Of a stretch of 64,000 bases of DNA, positions 1 to 14,500 are shown in pieces. Location of the stretch: NCBI GenBank assembly GCA_022592435.1, contig JABYQS010000018.1, forward strand, positions 186,001 to 250,000, read 5' to 3'. Source of the stretch: Cerioporus squamosus (lineage: Eukaryota > Basidiomycota > Agaricomycetes > Polyporales > Polyporaceae). Each line of letters starts with the position of its first letter. Position 1 is the first letter of the stretch. The position numbers were made by a program, and so were the translations under genes. The notes under the pieces are model-generated. The model had not been told where the DNA came from and made no database searches. It saw nothing but the letters and a program-made list of their open reading frames with translations.

Positions 1-2574
1 GACGCGCAGGTGCCTGAACAGCTTGTGCCCATCCGGCTGGAGTTCGACGTCGAGCACCACAAGATGCGCGACACCTTCGTCTGGAACTTGAACGGTGAGT
101 CGTTCCTGTGCATATGCGGCATCCGTCTCGCTGACGCCGTGAAGACCCCATCATCACCCCCGAGATATTCGCGCAGTCGGTTGTGGACGACTACGGGCTC
201 GCGCCGAGCTACCACGCTGTCATCACGAAGTCCATCCAGGAGCAGCTCAGCGACTACAAGGCCCACTCCGCGACCTTCGGCGAGGACGGTATCATGATCG
301 ACGAGCCCGAAGACGTTCTGTCAGGCAAGTTCACCGAGGAAGAGACTGCGTGGTGGGAGGCCTGGCGGAAGCGCGTCCGGTCGAAGGCCCTGTACAAGCT
401 GCCCAGCCCGCCCGAGCCGCGTATGCGCAAGCGCAGGAAGGTCGTCAAGGAGGAGGCGGCTGCACCTGTCGCTCCTGGCGGCGAGGTCATGATGGCAGTT
501 GACGACTTTGAGGAGGACGAAAACCTGATGAATGAGGAGATGCGGATCTTAGTCAAGGTGCGTCTGTGTTATCTACTTGGGCGGAGGATAGTCGGTTGAC
601 CTGTCGCACAGGTGGACATCATCGTCGGCTCGGTTAAGCTTGAAGATCAATTCGAGTGGGATCTCGAGAACGTCGATCCTACGCCAGAGCAGTTCGCGGA
701 GATCTATTGCAAGGATCTCGGACTCGCCGGAGAGTTCAAGTAAGGACTACCTTCGTTTCGCTCGATCGCCGTGTGCTGACATGAGCTGCACACGAAGGAC
801 CGCGATCGCGCATGCTATCCGCGAACAAGTCCAGATCTACCAGAAGTCGCTCTTCTTGGTCGGCCACCCATCGGACGGCACGGCGGTTCAGGATGACGAT
901 CTGCGCATGTCCCTCCTGCCGTCGCTCACCTCGGGTGCGCGGTCGATGGAGCAGGTCAGCGCGTTCACACCACAGCTCAACTATCTCAGCGAGAGCGAGC
1001 TGGAGAAGAACGAGAAGGACCGCGAGAAGGAGCTCGCTCGTCGCAAGCGGAAGACGACCCGCGGACGACGCGGTGTCGCGCTCCCGGACCGCGAGCCTCC
1101 GAAGACGTACCGCACGCCCGCCATTGGGTTCCCAGAGATCTCCCCCGCCGCGCTCGCGCTTGCTGCTGCCGCTGCCGCTCCGACGTCTCGGCGTGCCGCG
1201 GCGGCGGCTGCCTCGCTCACGATCGCGAACATGGTCGCGTCCGAGAACGGTACGGTGCTCATGCCGCAGACAGTTTCCGCGCCGATTACCCCCGTCGCGG
1301 CGACCCCGTCGACGAAGGACAAGAAGCCGAAGGGCCTGTTCAAGCCTCCCTCGTATCCGCCGACTGTTCTGCGCCCGCGCGCGAACGTCAAGGCACCGAC
1401 GCCGTCTACCGCGGCCGACGTCGCGAACCTGCCACCGCCTATTGAGAACGACCTGCCTCTGCCCAGCAGTAGTGGCATTGATCGGCAGGGCTCGAAGGTC
1501 GTCCTGACTGCGAAGCGTGCCAAGGAGCTCGAGAGGGAAGCGAAGGAGAAGGAGTACGCCGATGGTCAACACGCCAACTATATTGATGGTGTCTGGCACT
1601 GCTCGAACTGCGGTTGCCCCGAAAGCATTGCCATCGGTCGTCGGAAGGGTCCCCTCGGAGACAAGTCGCAATGTGGTACATGTGGTGAGTGCAACTTCCT
1701 CCTTGGCGCGACGAGCACCTTCTGACGTGCCAATGCCTGTCAGGAAAATATTGGCACAGGCATCGTCGGCCCCGACCGGTCACGTACAACTCTAGTCTCG
1801 AATTCCACCAAGGTCTGCAAAGGGCGGAGGAGATGCAGAAGTCCGCAGCGAAGAGGAAGCGACCGCACTCGGCTGTGGTCGAGGTCAAGACGCAGGTTGC
1901 CGATGATGATGACGATGTCGGGACTCCCGCTCCTTCGAAGCCGAAGTCCAAGGCAGGCTCGATCGTCCCGGACGGCGCGTCAGGAGATGCTCCTGACCGC
2001 GCGATATCTCCTGTCTCGACGGCTTCGAGTGCCTCGGAATCGCCACTGGCACAGCGTGTCAAGATGAACGGCGCGCACTCGAAGTCTGCTCCTCCCGCTC
2101 ACCCTGATTCCGAGCCGAAGGCGGAGCCGACGCAGGCACCTCCTCAGGCATCCCCTTCACGAGCCGCGCCATCTGCCCCACCTACTCAACTTCCACCGGT
2201 AGGTGTGGCCATACCCGCTATCGCCAGTTCTGTTGCTGACTCTGCGGACGCCTCAGTTGACCGTCCCGCAATGGATGACGGAAGCGATGCTCGCGATGCA
2301 CGCGAAGTACCCTGACGACATCTTCGAGGTCGTGACGCGCAGGAACAACACTGGAGAATTCGACCTCCGGATCAAGTGTACGGATTGTCCTGGGAAGGTG
2401 CGTGGTTTGCTCTTTTCGATCGCGATCGTAGCGGACGTTGATGCTGGCTTCGGTGTTCAGCACTACACGCCTGGGCCCGGAGAGTCTCTTACGAACTTTG
2501 AAGTACATCTGAAAAACCGCCAACATCGTGCGAAGGTCAACGCGCGGCTGCATCCGCCTACTACGGACTCCTAG
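1..2574 (+). CDS. snf5: SNF5/SMARCB1-type chromatin remodelling subunit, 5'-truncated by window edge
   Basis: Core subunit of SWI/SNF- or RSC-type nucleosome remodelling complexes in the nucleus. The reading frame is already open at base 1 (DAQVPEQLVPIRLEF...), so the start lies outside the window. Both SNF5-domain repeats are visible: LVPIRLEFDVEHHKMRD, then after an intron at about 546-612 VDIIVGSVKLEDQFEWDLE. An Ala/Pro/Lys-rich linker follows, with a basic stretch ARRKRKTTRGRRG. Next is a GATA-like zinc finger, CSNC near 1600 and CGTC near 1675, spacing C-x2-C-x20-C-x2-C. A last domain is spliced in after a Ser/Pro-rich stretch (about 2200-2574, VPQWMTEAMLAMHAKYPDD onward). Introns are short. 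The stop is TAG at 2572-2574. SNF5 rather than the paralogue SFH1 is a guess; family membership is secure. Confidence 0.88.
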
Positions 2575-3026
2575 ATATCGTTTTCCTCCTCTTGACTTGT
2601 CCTCCCTGCTATCACTGGATCATGTTGTGCTTGTGACTCGCTATTTACGCGTCCTTTCCTGTTTGTATTGTAATCACCCGCGTCGAACGCACCAATGCTA
2701 TCCTCTTATCATCATCCCTGGTTGTCACTGACACCAATGCTTTGGTTGACCGCAATGCAGATCAACTTCGTCAAGCCGCCATGAGGGGAAGTGGCGAGAA
2801 AGATGTACCCGCTATGAGGTGTCCTCTCACCTGACTGTATGAGAGCTCCTATGGGTCAGTGCCTGCCTGACAAGAATACACACGGTATACTGAGTCATAC
2901 AGTGCCAGATTGTATCGATACATGCCCGGTAGGTAGCAGTAGCATTGCAGTCTTCGACATCGAAACATGGAACAACTTCCTTCTCACCCTCAGTTCCGTG
3001 AATGGAGGTACCTTCCGTGTAGACTA
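2575..3026. other. Convergent intergenic region
   Basis: About 450 bases between the converging 3' ends of the SNF5 and NSUN2-like genes. It should hold both 3' UTRs. I see no convincing coding potential, repeat or structured RNA; the small open frames lack splice context or family resemblance. Confidence 0.6.
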
Positions 3027-6569
<3,543 letters not shown>

Positions 6570-7825
6570 TTCGATAGTTGGAGAGGCTAGGGCGGAAGTA
6601 AGAACGGGTCAAATACGGTACTAGTATCTCGCAGAACTGGTGGTTGATCAAAACTGTTCATCTGCGTTTTTATCTTATCTTATCGGCTTCCATCCAGCGC
6701 TTCAGCCCCGACTCAACCTTGCCTCCGTACCTCGACGACAATCATTGTCACACAACCAAAATGTGCAAGTTCCTCCGATCCTTGCGTTAGGAAGTCCCCG
6801 AAAAAACGGTATGGTTAGACGGAGTGCCTTATCGTCCTGTCGAGCCACGCTCGAGGGGCTACGCACAAGACACGGTGGCATATCATGATCAGGTCTAGGG
6901 CAAGGGGCCTTGCAAGCAACTGCGACGGTACGTGCTGCGTCGCCATGCATTTCGCATCTGGATATCTGCACTGGACAGGACTCCGGCAAGATGAACACGC
7001 GAAAGGCTCGCGTGTTGTTGAACTGCTCTCTGTGGCACTCCGCTTGCCGACCGGGCCTTTCACCGTGATGCAGACGCGCTGTAACCTCCGGACCCACTGT
7101 CTCAGATCGGTTCGGGATGGTCGCACTCGACGTAACCGAGTGGCACGCACCATGGTTTCGTGGATCGTATCGCCCAACTCTTCACGGTCGTTCGCGACCT
7201 AGACTTCGCCTATCGCCCACCTTCTCTTTATGTGCGATTGTCGATCTCTCAACCGCCGGTATCTATCGCATATCGTGATTCTGGACTGTATGCAAAGTTT
7301 ACGACTGGATGTCGTCAGCTGCCCTGGTGTGGGCATACTCTGCGGTGCCCAAAAGCCAACTTGTCTTTCTAGACTGCGTCGATCGTCGTCGGCCTTTTTG
7401 GTGGTGCACTCCGCGCTCATGTCCGCGACTTCTGTCCGCTTTACATTGCGATGGGCACTCAGCGTGGTGGCCCTGGTCGCATCGTGGTCAGCCACGAATG
7501 CGCCTGCTTGGTAGGCTTTACCTACCCGACGCACCCTCGACTGCGTGTCAGTGATCCTGATCAGTGGCACGGCACAAACCGCCGCAGCTCGACCCGTTGT
7601 GAACGCGCCGCTCCCGGTGTGGCGTTATACTCCTAGTAACACTGACACGAGGAGGACACGATGTCTCTCTTCCTTTCTTCTCCAGACGCCCGTGTCGCTG
7701 AAGCACCCTCCGGTTAAATAGCACCGTCTATCTACCGGAGAGAGCAACACCCGCCTCCCATCCAATCTTCTACTCTACTGTACACCGACTACTTACTTCT
7801 CATCAGTTCAAGACGAACGAACGAC
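6570..7825. promoter_or_regulatory. Divergent intergenic region upstream of ncl1 and the WH1 gene
   Basis: 1.26 kb between two divergent starts, longer than most gaps here. Small frames on both strands show no splice-linked coding signal. A TATA-like TTAAATAG lies at 7714-7721, about 105 bases before the WH1 gene ATG, followed by a pyrimidine-rich leader (7745-7805) typical of fungal promoters. The middle (6900-7640) holds nothing I recognise. Confidence 0.45.
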
Positions 7826-8941
7826 ATGGCCTACCAAACTCAGCTCCCTGACTCTCCCGCCGCCACCATCACCTCCCTCTCCGACGACGACAAGCGTCAC
7901 GTCCTCTCCTACCTCCCGCCCGATACGAAACTGCTCGCAGTCGCTCCCGCACGCATCTACCAGTCCCCGTTCAACGCGACTCAAGATTCTTGGAACTTTA
8001 CCGGCCTCCGAGGCATGCTCGTCTTTGGCCGGAATCGCATTTCAGTGTACCCGGACCGACCTCTCGGCGTCGGAGAGGGGACAAGTATCGAGCAAAACTA
8101 CTGGTTCCGTCTCGTCGACGTCGACTCCGGCAAAGGCATCGTCTGGTTCCACCCCATCTCATCCGACCTCGACTACCACGCCGACAAGCCCTTCTTCCAT
8201 ACCTTCTCCGGTTGCGTATGTACCTCTTCAACTGATACTGCCTTCACCTATTGACGCCTCGTCCAGTCGAGGATGTTCGGTTTCCGCTTCGACGAAGACG
8301 AAGACGCCCAGAAGTTTCGGAGGCGCGTTACGAGGCGTATTCAGATCACCCGTACGTCAGTCCACTTCATATGTGTCGTTCATTCATCTCACTTCAGGCT
8401 TCCTCTGCCCCTTCTTCCCGTCGTTCCTAGCACCCCGCCTCTCCAAGCCCCGAGCAACGAAGCCGGTCTCCGTTGCGTCGCCTCCTGCTGCGCCTGCGCC
8501 CCTCACGCACGCAGTCTCTGCCACCCCCGCAAGCGCGGGACGGCGGGTCTCCCCCGGCATGATCTCCGCACCCACACCCGGCACCTTCGTGCACGTCTCC
8601 CACGTCGGCCTCGACGCGAAGGGCCAGATCGAGTCGACGCCGAACATCGAGCCGGGCTGGACGATGATCCTTGAGGAGCTGCAGGGCTACGGGGTGACTG
8701 AGAAGATGGTCGACGAGGACTTCGACTTCGTCGAGGGCTTCCTGGCAGGCGCGAAGGCGAGCCTGGTGCAGGAGCTCAGGAAGACGACGGCGGCTGCTGC
8801 GAAGATAAGGAGGACGCCTACACGTGAGTGCCTTCAGCCTGAGGCTCTGTGAAGAGCATTCTTCTGACGCGGTCTGCAGCTATCGAGTGCGAAAAGAAGA
8901 CGCGCCCCGTGCAGCGCAAGAAAGTGCCGTACTACTTCTAG
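7826..8941 (+). CDS. WASP-like protein with WH1 and CRIB/GTPase-binding domains but no VCA
   Basis: Predicted regulator of Cdc42/Arp2/3 actin signalling. Four exons join in frame: 7826-8215, 8267-8351, 8398-8823 and 8880-8941, giving about 320 residues. Residues 20-158 resemble a WH1/EVH1 domain (YWFRLVDVDSGKGIVWF, then SRMFGFRFDEDEDAQKFRRR). After a Pro/Ala linker comes a CRIB motif that fits I-S-x-P-x4-F-x-H-x2-H-V-G exactly (ISAPTPGTFVHVSHVG). It is followed by a stretch like the WASP autoinhibitory GTPase-binding helix (ILEELQGYGVTEKMVDEDF). The protein then ends in a basic tail (RPVQRKKVPYYF). No proline-rich actin-profilin region, WH2 or acidic VCA follows, and none is seen before 9.98 kb. 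The exon 3 frame was chosen because it stays open to the CRIB motif; the acceptor near 8397 is the least certain edge. Confidence 0.75.
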
Positions 8942-9984
8942 CTGTGGCGACCGCAGCCGTCCGCCCTTCGACATCCGCCACAATTGTATGGTTCTATGTA
9001 TATGCCTCACTAGGTCGTATGCGCCATGCTACCCCTTTCTCCTCGTTCTTGTTGGACTTTCACATATTGCTTCCGTCTCTGCTCGGGTCATCGTCTCACT
9101 CTCGCTCTCATCCATTTGCATTGTATCATACTACTCGCATCCCCATTCATACGCTATTCCTGTATCTACTCTCTCATCCGCTCTCATCCTCATCTTTTGC
9201 TATTTTTATTCGCACCACGCATCTCTTCCTTTCTTCCCATGTACTCCTCCACATCTGCCACACATCTCCACGCAATGTATTCACGTTCACGAACACGCCC
9301 GAGCATCGAATGTGGCAGCGTCAAAGGCGATGAGTTTATGAACGTGGTAACCGCGAGCCCGATCATAAGTACATACCAGTACATACCCTCGGTGCCTCGA
9401 TCGATATCGGAGTTGGCCTCGTCCCGCTGATTCCAGGCCGTGGACATGCTCCCGACGACAATTGTTTGTTGACTGCGGTGATGCGGTCCTCCGGCCACGC
9501 CTGTTCTTGCTGGCAGAGGGAAGTGGATGTACAGCACTCAGTGTTCCCCCGCACTGTCAGAGCCTCCAAGCAATTGAGCTTCCGGGTCGGACCTTGCACT
9601 TCCTCCCCGGAACGCCTCTCCCGGACTACCCTCGGACGGGAGGATCAGCGCAGTGGGGTCTTTTGTCATCCTCCACCGAGATACGTTCGGGACGTGCCTA
9701 GCAGCGCGTAGGAAGACGTAACAGAATCCAGCTGCAGAGATCAAGTTTGCTCTCGTGCCACCTCTAGAGCTCCGTAAGGCGTATACAGTTTGAGTTAAGG
9801 ACGATGCAAAATAACCTGTGCACGTGTACGCATTATTGGAAGACTGTACCGAACCGTCTATCGAGTCTATCTGTCTAGTAATCGAGGTCCGCGCCCCGAA
9901 CGCATCCATCCCTGATCAGTCCCCATTGAACCAGCTCGCCGACGCGCATTCCCCCGGCGGGATCGCACGCACAGTAACTCGGAC
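8942..9984. other. Convergent intergenic region, pyrimidine-rich on + strand
   Basis: 1.04 kb between the 3' ends of the WH1 gene and the NADH dehydrogenase gene. Positions 9020-9260 are strongly CT-rich on the + strand (runs of CTC, CAT and TCT), which opens spurious Ser/Leu-rich frames. No gene, repeat family or RNA recognised. Confidence 0.5.
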
Positions 9985-12900
9985 CTAGAAGCGGCTGAGG
10001 TCCCGGCCAAAGATCCAGTTGAGAAACCTGTGACCGAACACGCTTCGGTTAGCTCCAAGTGCGAACGACATGCGGGCGCACGAGAGTGATAGTAGGATTC
10101 ATTCAGAACCATCACGCGAATCAGACCGCATTCTGTGTCTGTTCGGGCCATTCCACGCCCCATTGCGCCGCTCAACCCACCCACAGTGTTGTCGTGGCGC
10201 CACCGCGAGACCGTGGCGCACACTTAAACCCGCCGCCGACCACCACGAGCTCTGAGCTGAATGCTTCGAAGTTCGGACGCAGCAGATCCGGGGTATAGGG
10301 GCGGCAGCGGCTCATGTCCGAGTCGGAGGAAGCCGCGGGCGCGGACGCGAACGCGCTCACGGAAGAGCAGGCACTCACCAGTACACCGGCACGAGGATCT
10401 TGTTCCTCACACTCAACGTCTTCGTGAAGTACGCCGAGCGCCACAGCAGCCACGCCAGCCGCCCCGTCTCCTTGCCCTTCGGGCCGCGCGCGACCTTTGT
10501 CCTGTCGAAGATCGCATCCCAGTCGCCGACGTACGCGAGGCTGCCGGCGTTGTGGAACTCGAACGGCGTCGCGTGCGCGGCGTCGTCCCCGCTCCGGATG
10601 ATCTTGTTCAGCTTCTTCGTGAGGTACTTGGCCTGCTGGTTCGCGACCTGCGCCGTCGCGGGCAGCGGCTGCTGCTCGATCGTCGCCGAGTCCCCGATCG
10701 CGAACACGTCCGGGTCGGGCGCGTTCGTGTCCTTCATGATGACGTTCATGTTGTCGTTCGTGACGAGGCTCCTGCGTGGGGGTGGGGACGGTGGGAGTGC
10801 AAGTCAGTACAGCGTTTCGCAGTATACAGCCGCAGTGCCCGGCCCCGGTTCCGAGGGGTGTGAAGCACGAAAGGGTCGGTCAGGTGCGCACACACGCGAC
10901 GTTTGGGGTCGAGAGGCAAACGCTGCGGGGTGTGGGGGTGTGGGGGCAGGGGCACATACTCACCGCTTCGTGCGTTCGTCCTTCTTTGCTTCCGTGATCG
11001 ACTCGATGAGGGGGTTCGGCGACAGACCAGTGCTCCATACGAGCAGACCGAAGTTAACTGTGCAAGTTCGAACCGCAAAGCGCGCCGGGTCGATCGCAGG
11101 CCAAGTCAGCTGAGGGTGCCTATGACGCCGCATCGGGCGAGAAGACACGCGACGCACCTTCTCCCTCCTCTGTCACGAACATACGGCCCTGCAGGCAGTG
11201 GGTAGACGACATCAGCACCCCATGGATCGACTCTGGATACTGTGCGCTGCATATGACGGTGTGCGCCATCTCATCGCGCTCGCGGGTCTCGCGTCTTCGC
11301 TTGTGCTGCCAATCTCGTTCTGCATCTGCACCTCATGTGTGCAGAGGCGCCACAGATCCAGGACACAGATGAGACATAGTTGCAGCACGATCCCGTGCGC
11401 GGTCCCGAGTGCGTACACATAGACGAGCACGTACCTCTTCCACGCGCTCGACGTGATGTTGCGTCAGTAGCCTGATGCCCTCTCGCTTGAACTTCGCCGT
11501 CGCGTATCTGCGTGCGGGAGATCATACTTCACCTCACAGGTCCAACCGACGCAACGAAAACGACTCACTCCTGCAGTCCCTCGTCGAAGCCGCCCAGAAT
11601 GCTCGGAGAGACGTCGTACAGGTTGATCTTGGCCATGGCAGCAAGGTTCGGGTACGCCCGTGCCACGTCCGTGTGCAGCAGGTCGTGCAGCTCCGCAGCG
11701 AACTCCACGCCGGTCGGCCCGCCCCCGACGATGCAGAAGTTCAGAAGCTTGCGGCGGTCGGCGTCTGTGATCGTGGGCTGCGTTGCCTGCTCGAAACCTG
11801 AGATACATGCGCTCAGCTCACGGCTGGCAACCGCGGCCACAGCTGGCGAACGTACATTCGAGGATCCTTGTCCGTATCCTGCGGGCATCGCTGACGTCCT
11901 TCAGGAAGTGCGCGTACTCCTTGACTCCAGGTACATTGAAGGCTGGATACTCGGTCAGCGTGTTGTCATATGAAAGATCGCATACATGCGATCGTGCCCA
12001 CTTTGACTGTATGCGCCGACTGCGATAACGAGCTTGTCGTACGTCAACTCGAACTTGTCAGAGCTCCCGGCCACGGCCACGGCGGGCTCGCTTGCGTCGG
12101 GATTCGAGGATGACGACCAGTTGGAGCCGTTCCCAGCGAACTTGACGGGCGCGGTTGCTGGTGTCTACTCACGCGAGAGAAGAGTGACAAGGGCGCAAAT
12201 CAGTCGTCGGGCGTCTTGCGAGCACAGTCAACGAGACGCACGCATAGCAGCTTCTTGTGCTTGAAGTCGATGGAGTCACACCATGCGGTGTATGCCCTCT
12301 GGGTGGACGCGACGTGTCAGCGCAGAAAAGAAACATTGACGAGGATATCACTCACCACTTTGGGCGTATATCTCCTGACCTGTCCATAAATTGAGATGCA
12401 CGTCAGCAATCAATGTCACAAAGCCTGTGAAGTGGGAGAGTAGAAAAGCACATATGACGTCCATCATTCGACGGACGGGCCTGTTCGCTGCTCGTAGTCA
12501 ACTGCAATGGCGCGCCTTACATATCACGCCAGAATCCTGGGGGCAAAGCTCGTGCAACGATGCATCTGGCGACACAGGCAGTACAGTCCTTCGGTCAGCA
12601 AAGGTAATGGACAGGTAACTGCAACATCGTGCGTTGTCCGCCCGAACCTTCCACTGCACCTAACCATGCCAACGACAAGTTGCGACAGCTTTCATGTCAG
12701 ATCAGGATGGAAGACTGGTCTTATTCATGCACAGACTTTCTCCCCGCCATTCTTTACGGTATTGACCACCGCCACCATGCATGAGGGTATCCGCGGCCGC
12801 ATGATATGATCCAGTTCGAGCAGGGAGCGCGGGGAGCAGAAGGACTGACGCGTTACGGAAGTACTAGCAGAAACTCTCATAGGTGATCTGTTCCCCGATA

Positions 12901-14500
12901 GTCACGTCTCCGGGCCGCACTCATAGCGATGTGATGCTAGTAGAGATACACGCGCTCTAACCAGTCATGCCATAGCCTGATATGGAGTGCGTGGAACTCC
13001 CCACAGCAAGCGGAGCGCTAGACGGATCGACCACGAATGGCTTGGATAGCAATTGATGTCGGCACACGTGTCGAGACCGTCGGGTACTCTGACGGACGAC
13101 CCTGCAGTTTGTCAGACCGGTATCAAGCCTGGCTGGTCTGCACCCATCGGCTTTCTGCTTCTCTCCCTTGAGCTCATGCACTCCGGGGCATTCGCCATAC
13201 GTATGCTCCCAATCATCCTCGTCGTCGCTTGCCAAAGAGGTTTCGAACAAATCCATCCTGAACCGCCGACAAGGCTGCAGGGCCCACAGTTTCCATGGAG
13301 CAGAGCTCGCGACATGGTGAGGAACTCCCCATAGCAAGCGAAGCGCGTGGCTAATCGACGACGAACGGCCTGGACAGCAGTTGGTGTCGAGACGCGCATC
13401 AAAAGATTGCACACCGCATGAGAGACTGGAGGGCACGATCCACGATTCTCATCGGCAGGCATGCTGACGGCCACCCTCAAGCTTGTGGGACCAATGACAA
13501 GCCTGGTTGGCCCGCATATATTGGCACCTTTCTCTTTCCAGTAAGCTGGGCTCACGCGCGGCGGGGTATGCGCCCTCACGTCGGACGGGCCTCGAGACAC
13601 AAAGAAGCGCCCACTTCATCACCACGGCCAAGGACTCTCAACGAGATGCTCACTCTGTGGCCTGAAGCGACGGCACAGACGGCTGGAGATGAAGAGGGCC
13701 GACACCAAGCAGACGCAGACATTTGCCCCCTGCATCTCCAGCTGTTCCAATATCCACCAAACAACAGTCAGACTCGTAGACCAGTCCAAAGCTATCCGAC
13801 CGCGGCGCTCAATAGGGATGCTCCAGTCCCGAGGTCAAGTCTGATCGGTCGCAGGTCGGTCGGTCGCTAGGTCAGCGCCTCAGCATGTAGCCGAGGCTGC
13901 CTGCGTTGCTTGGTCGCGCTACCTGTGTTCGACCAGAACTGAGCATCCCTACTAGAGCTACCTTCGGGTCGGAGCTGCCACATCCAAGGGTACCGGCTCG
14001 GGCTCAGCCAAAGCAGCCCCGAGCTCCGGTACGGCGACGGTGACCACGAGCGGCTCAAGTGTACACACGAGCTCTCTGTGACTGACTCGGACCCGACGGC
14101 GGGCTCGGGGCGTGTACAGTAGTGACCAATTCGGTATCTGAATGACAGGCCGGGAACTCACAGGTTCGATAGCTGCTCGGAACTCCAGCGTGCCCACGGA
14201 GCAGCTGGCAAGAAGCGGCGTGAAGTTGAAGTAGTTGTTGGGTGACACCATGATCACATCTGGGGGCAATTGACCATCATCGCTGTCAGCGTCGTGCATT
14301 TACATGTATGCGCGCCAAAGTGGACTTGTGGACCTACTCCAACGTTTCTTGTCTATCGCGCGCAGAATCTCGTAGCCTCCCCAGCCGGAGCCGAGGATGA
14401 CCAGGCGCTGCTTGCCTCTCGAGGGAGTCGAGAAGAATGTACGTGCGCCACTATGCCTGAGCGCATTCGGAGCACTATTTTGAAGCCGAAGGGCGGACAT
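9985..14500 (-). CDS. nde1: Alternative (type II) NADH:ubiquinone oxidoreductase, mitochondrial
   Basis: Single-subunit, rotenone-insensitive, non-proton-pumping NADH dehydrogenase of the mitochondrial inner membrane. The start ATG at 14500 opens an Arg/Ser-rich presequence ([18 protein letters not shown]). The first nucleotide-binding motif follows ([18 protein letters not shown]), then [19 protein letters not shown] near 14230. After the long intron come [18 protein letters not shown] (about 12290), [13 protein letters not shown] (about 12030) and the second Rossmann motif [18 protein letters not shown] (about 11720). The quinone/FAD half follows: [16 protein letters not shown] (about 11030), [11 protein letters not shown] (about 10700), and a C-terminus ending [10 protein letters not shown] (stop at 9985-9987), typical of the family. 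No EF-hand insert is seen. External (NDE) versus internal (NDI) orientation cannot be settled from sequence. All recognisable blocks join in frame. Confidence 0.85.
12990..13580. repeat. Two diverged copies of a roughly 330-370 bp unit inside the intron
   Basis: A block at 12994-13080 (GAACTCCCCACAGCAAGCGG onward) recurs at 13322-13405 with scattered substitutions. A second block at 13125-13200 (CAAGCCTGGCTGGTCTGCAC) recurs at 13498-13575. The offsets are 328 and 373 bases, so one unit has gained or lost about 45 bases. The minus strand of the first copy can be read as [20 protein letters not shown], which looks protein-like, but the second copy does not keep that frame. I do not recognise a parent gene or element. 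Confidence 0.65.
13960..14105 (+). pseudogene. Decayed fragment of a Ser/Thr-rich GPI-anchored protein gene
   Basis: Read on the + strand this gives [20 protein letters not shown] and then [15 protein letters not shown] before a stop. It aligns at the DNA level with the reverse complement of about 29840-29985, the Ser/Thr-rich stalk of the Kre9/KNH-like gene at 29631-30655. Shared islands include GTCCGAGTCAGTCACAG, GAGCTCGTG and GGATGTGGCA. It lies antisense to the host NADH dehydrogenase gene, has no start, signal peptide or anchor, and is only about 145 bases long. Low-complexity Ser codons inflate the similarity, but the ordered matches outside simple repeats support homology. Confidence 0.5.

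Larger units (their letters stand above)
12380..14161 (-). other. Oversized intron (1782 nt) of the alternative NADH dehydrogenase gene
   Basis: The exon ending in ...RAAIEP (last base 14162) has a GTGAGT donor. The protein resumes with [14 protein letters not shown] after a CAG acceptor ending at 12380. The gene's other introns are far shorter. The intron holds two copies of a diverged repeat and a fragment of a GPI-type protein gene, listed separately, so it probably grew by insertion. Shorter nested introns with unseen small exons inside are possible but unlikely, since the two flanking exons join in frame into a continuous family-like sequence. Confidence 0.65.

Noticed and set aside
736..1671. 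311-codon minus-strand frame over SNF5
   Set aside because: Arg-rich antisense shadow with no domain; the + strand frame carries SNF5 and the zinc finger.
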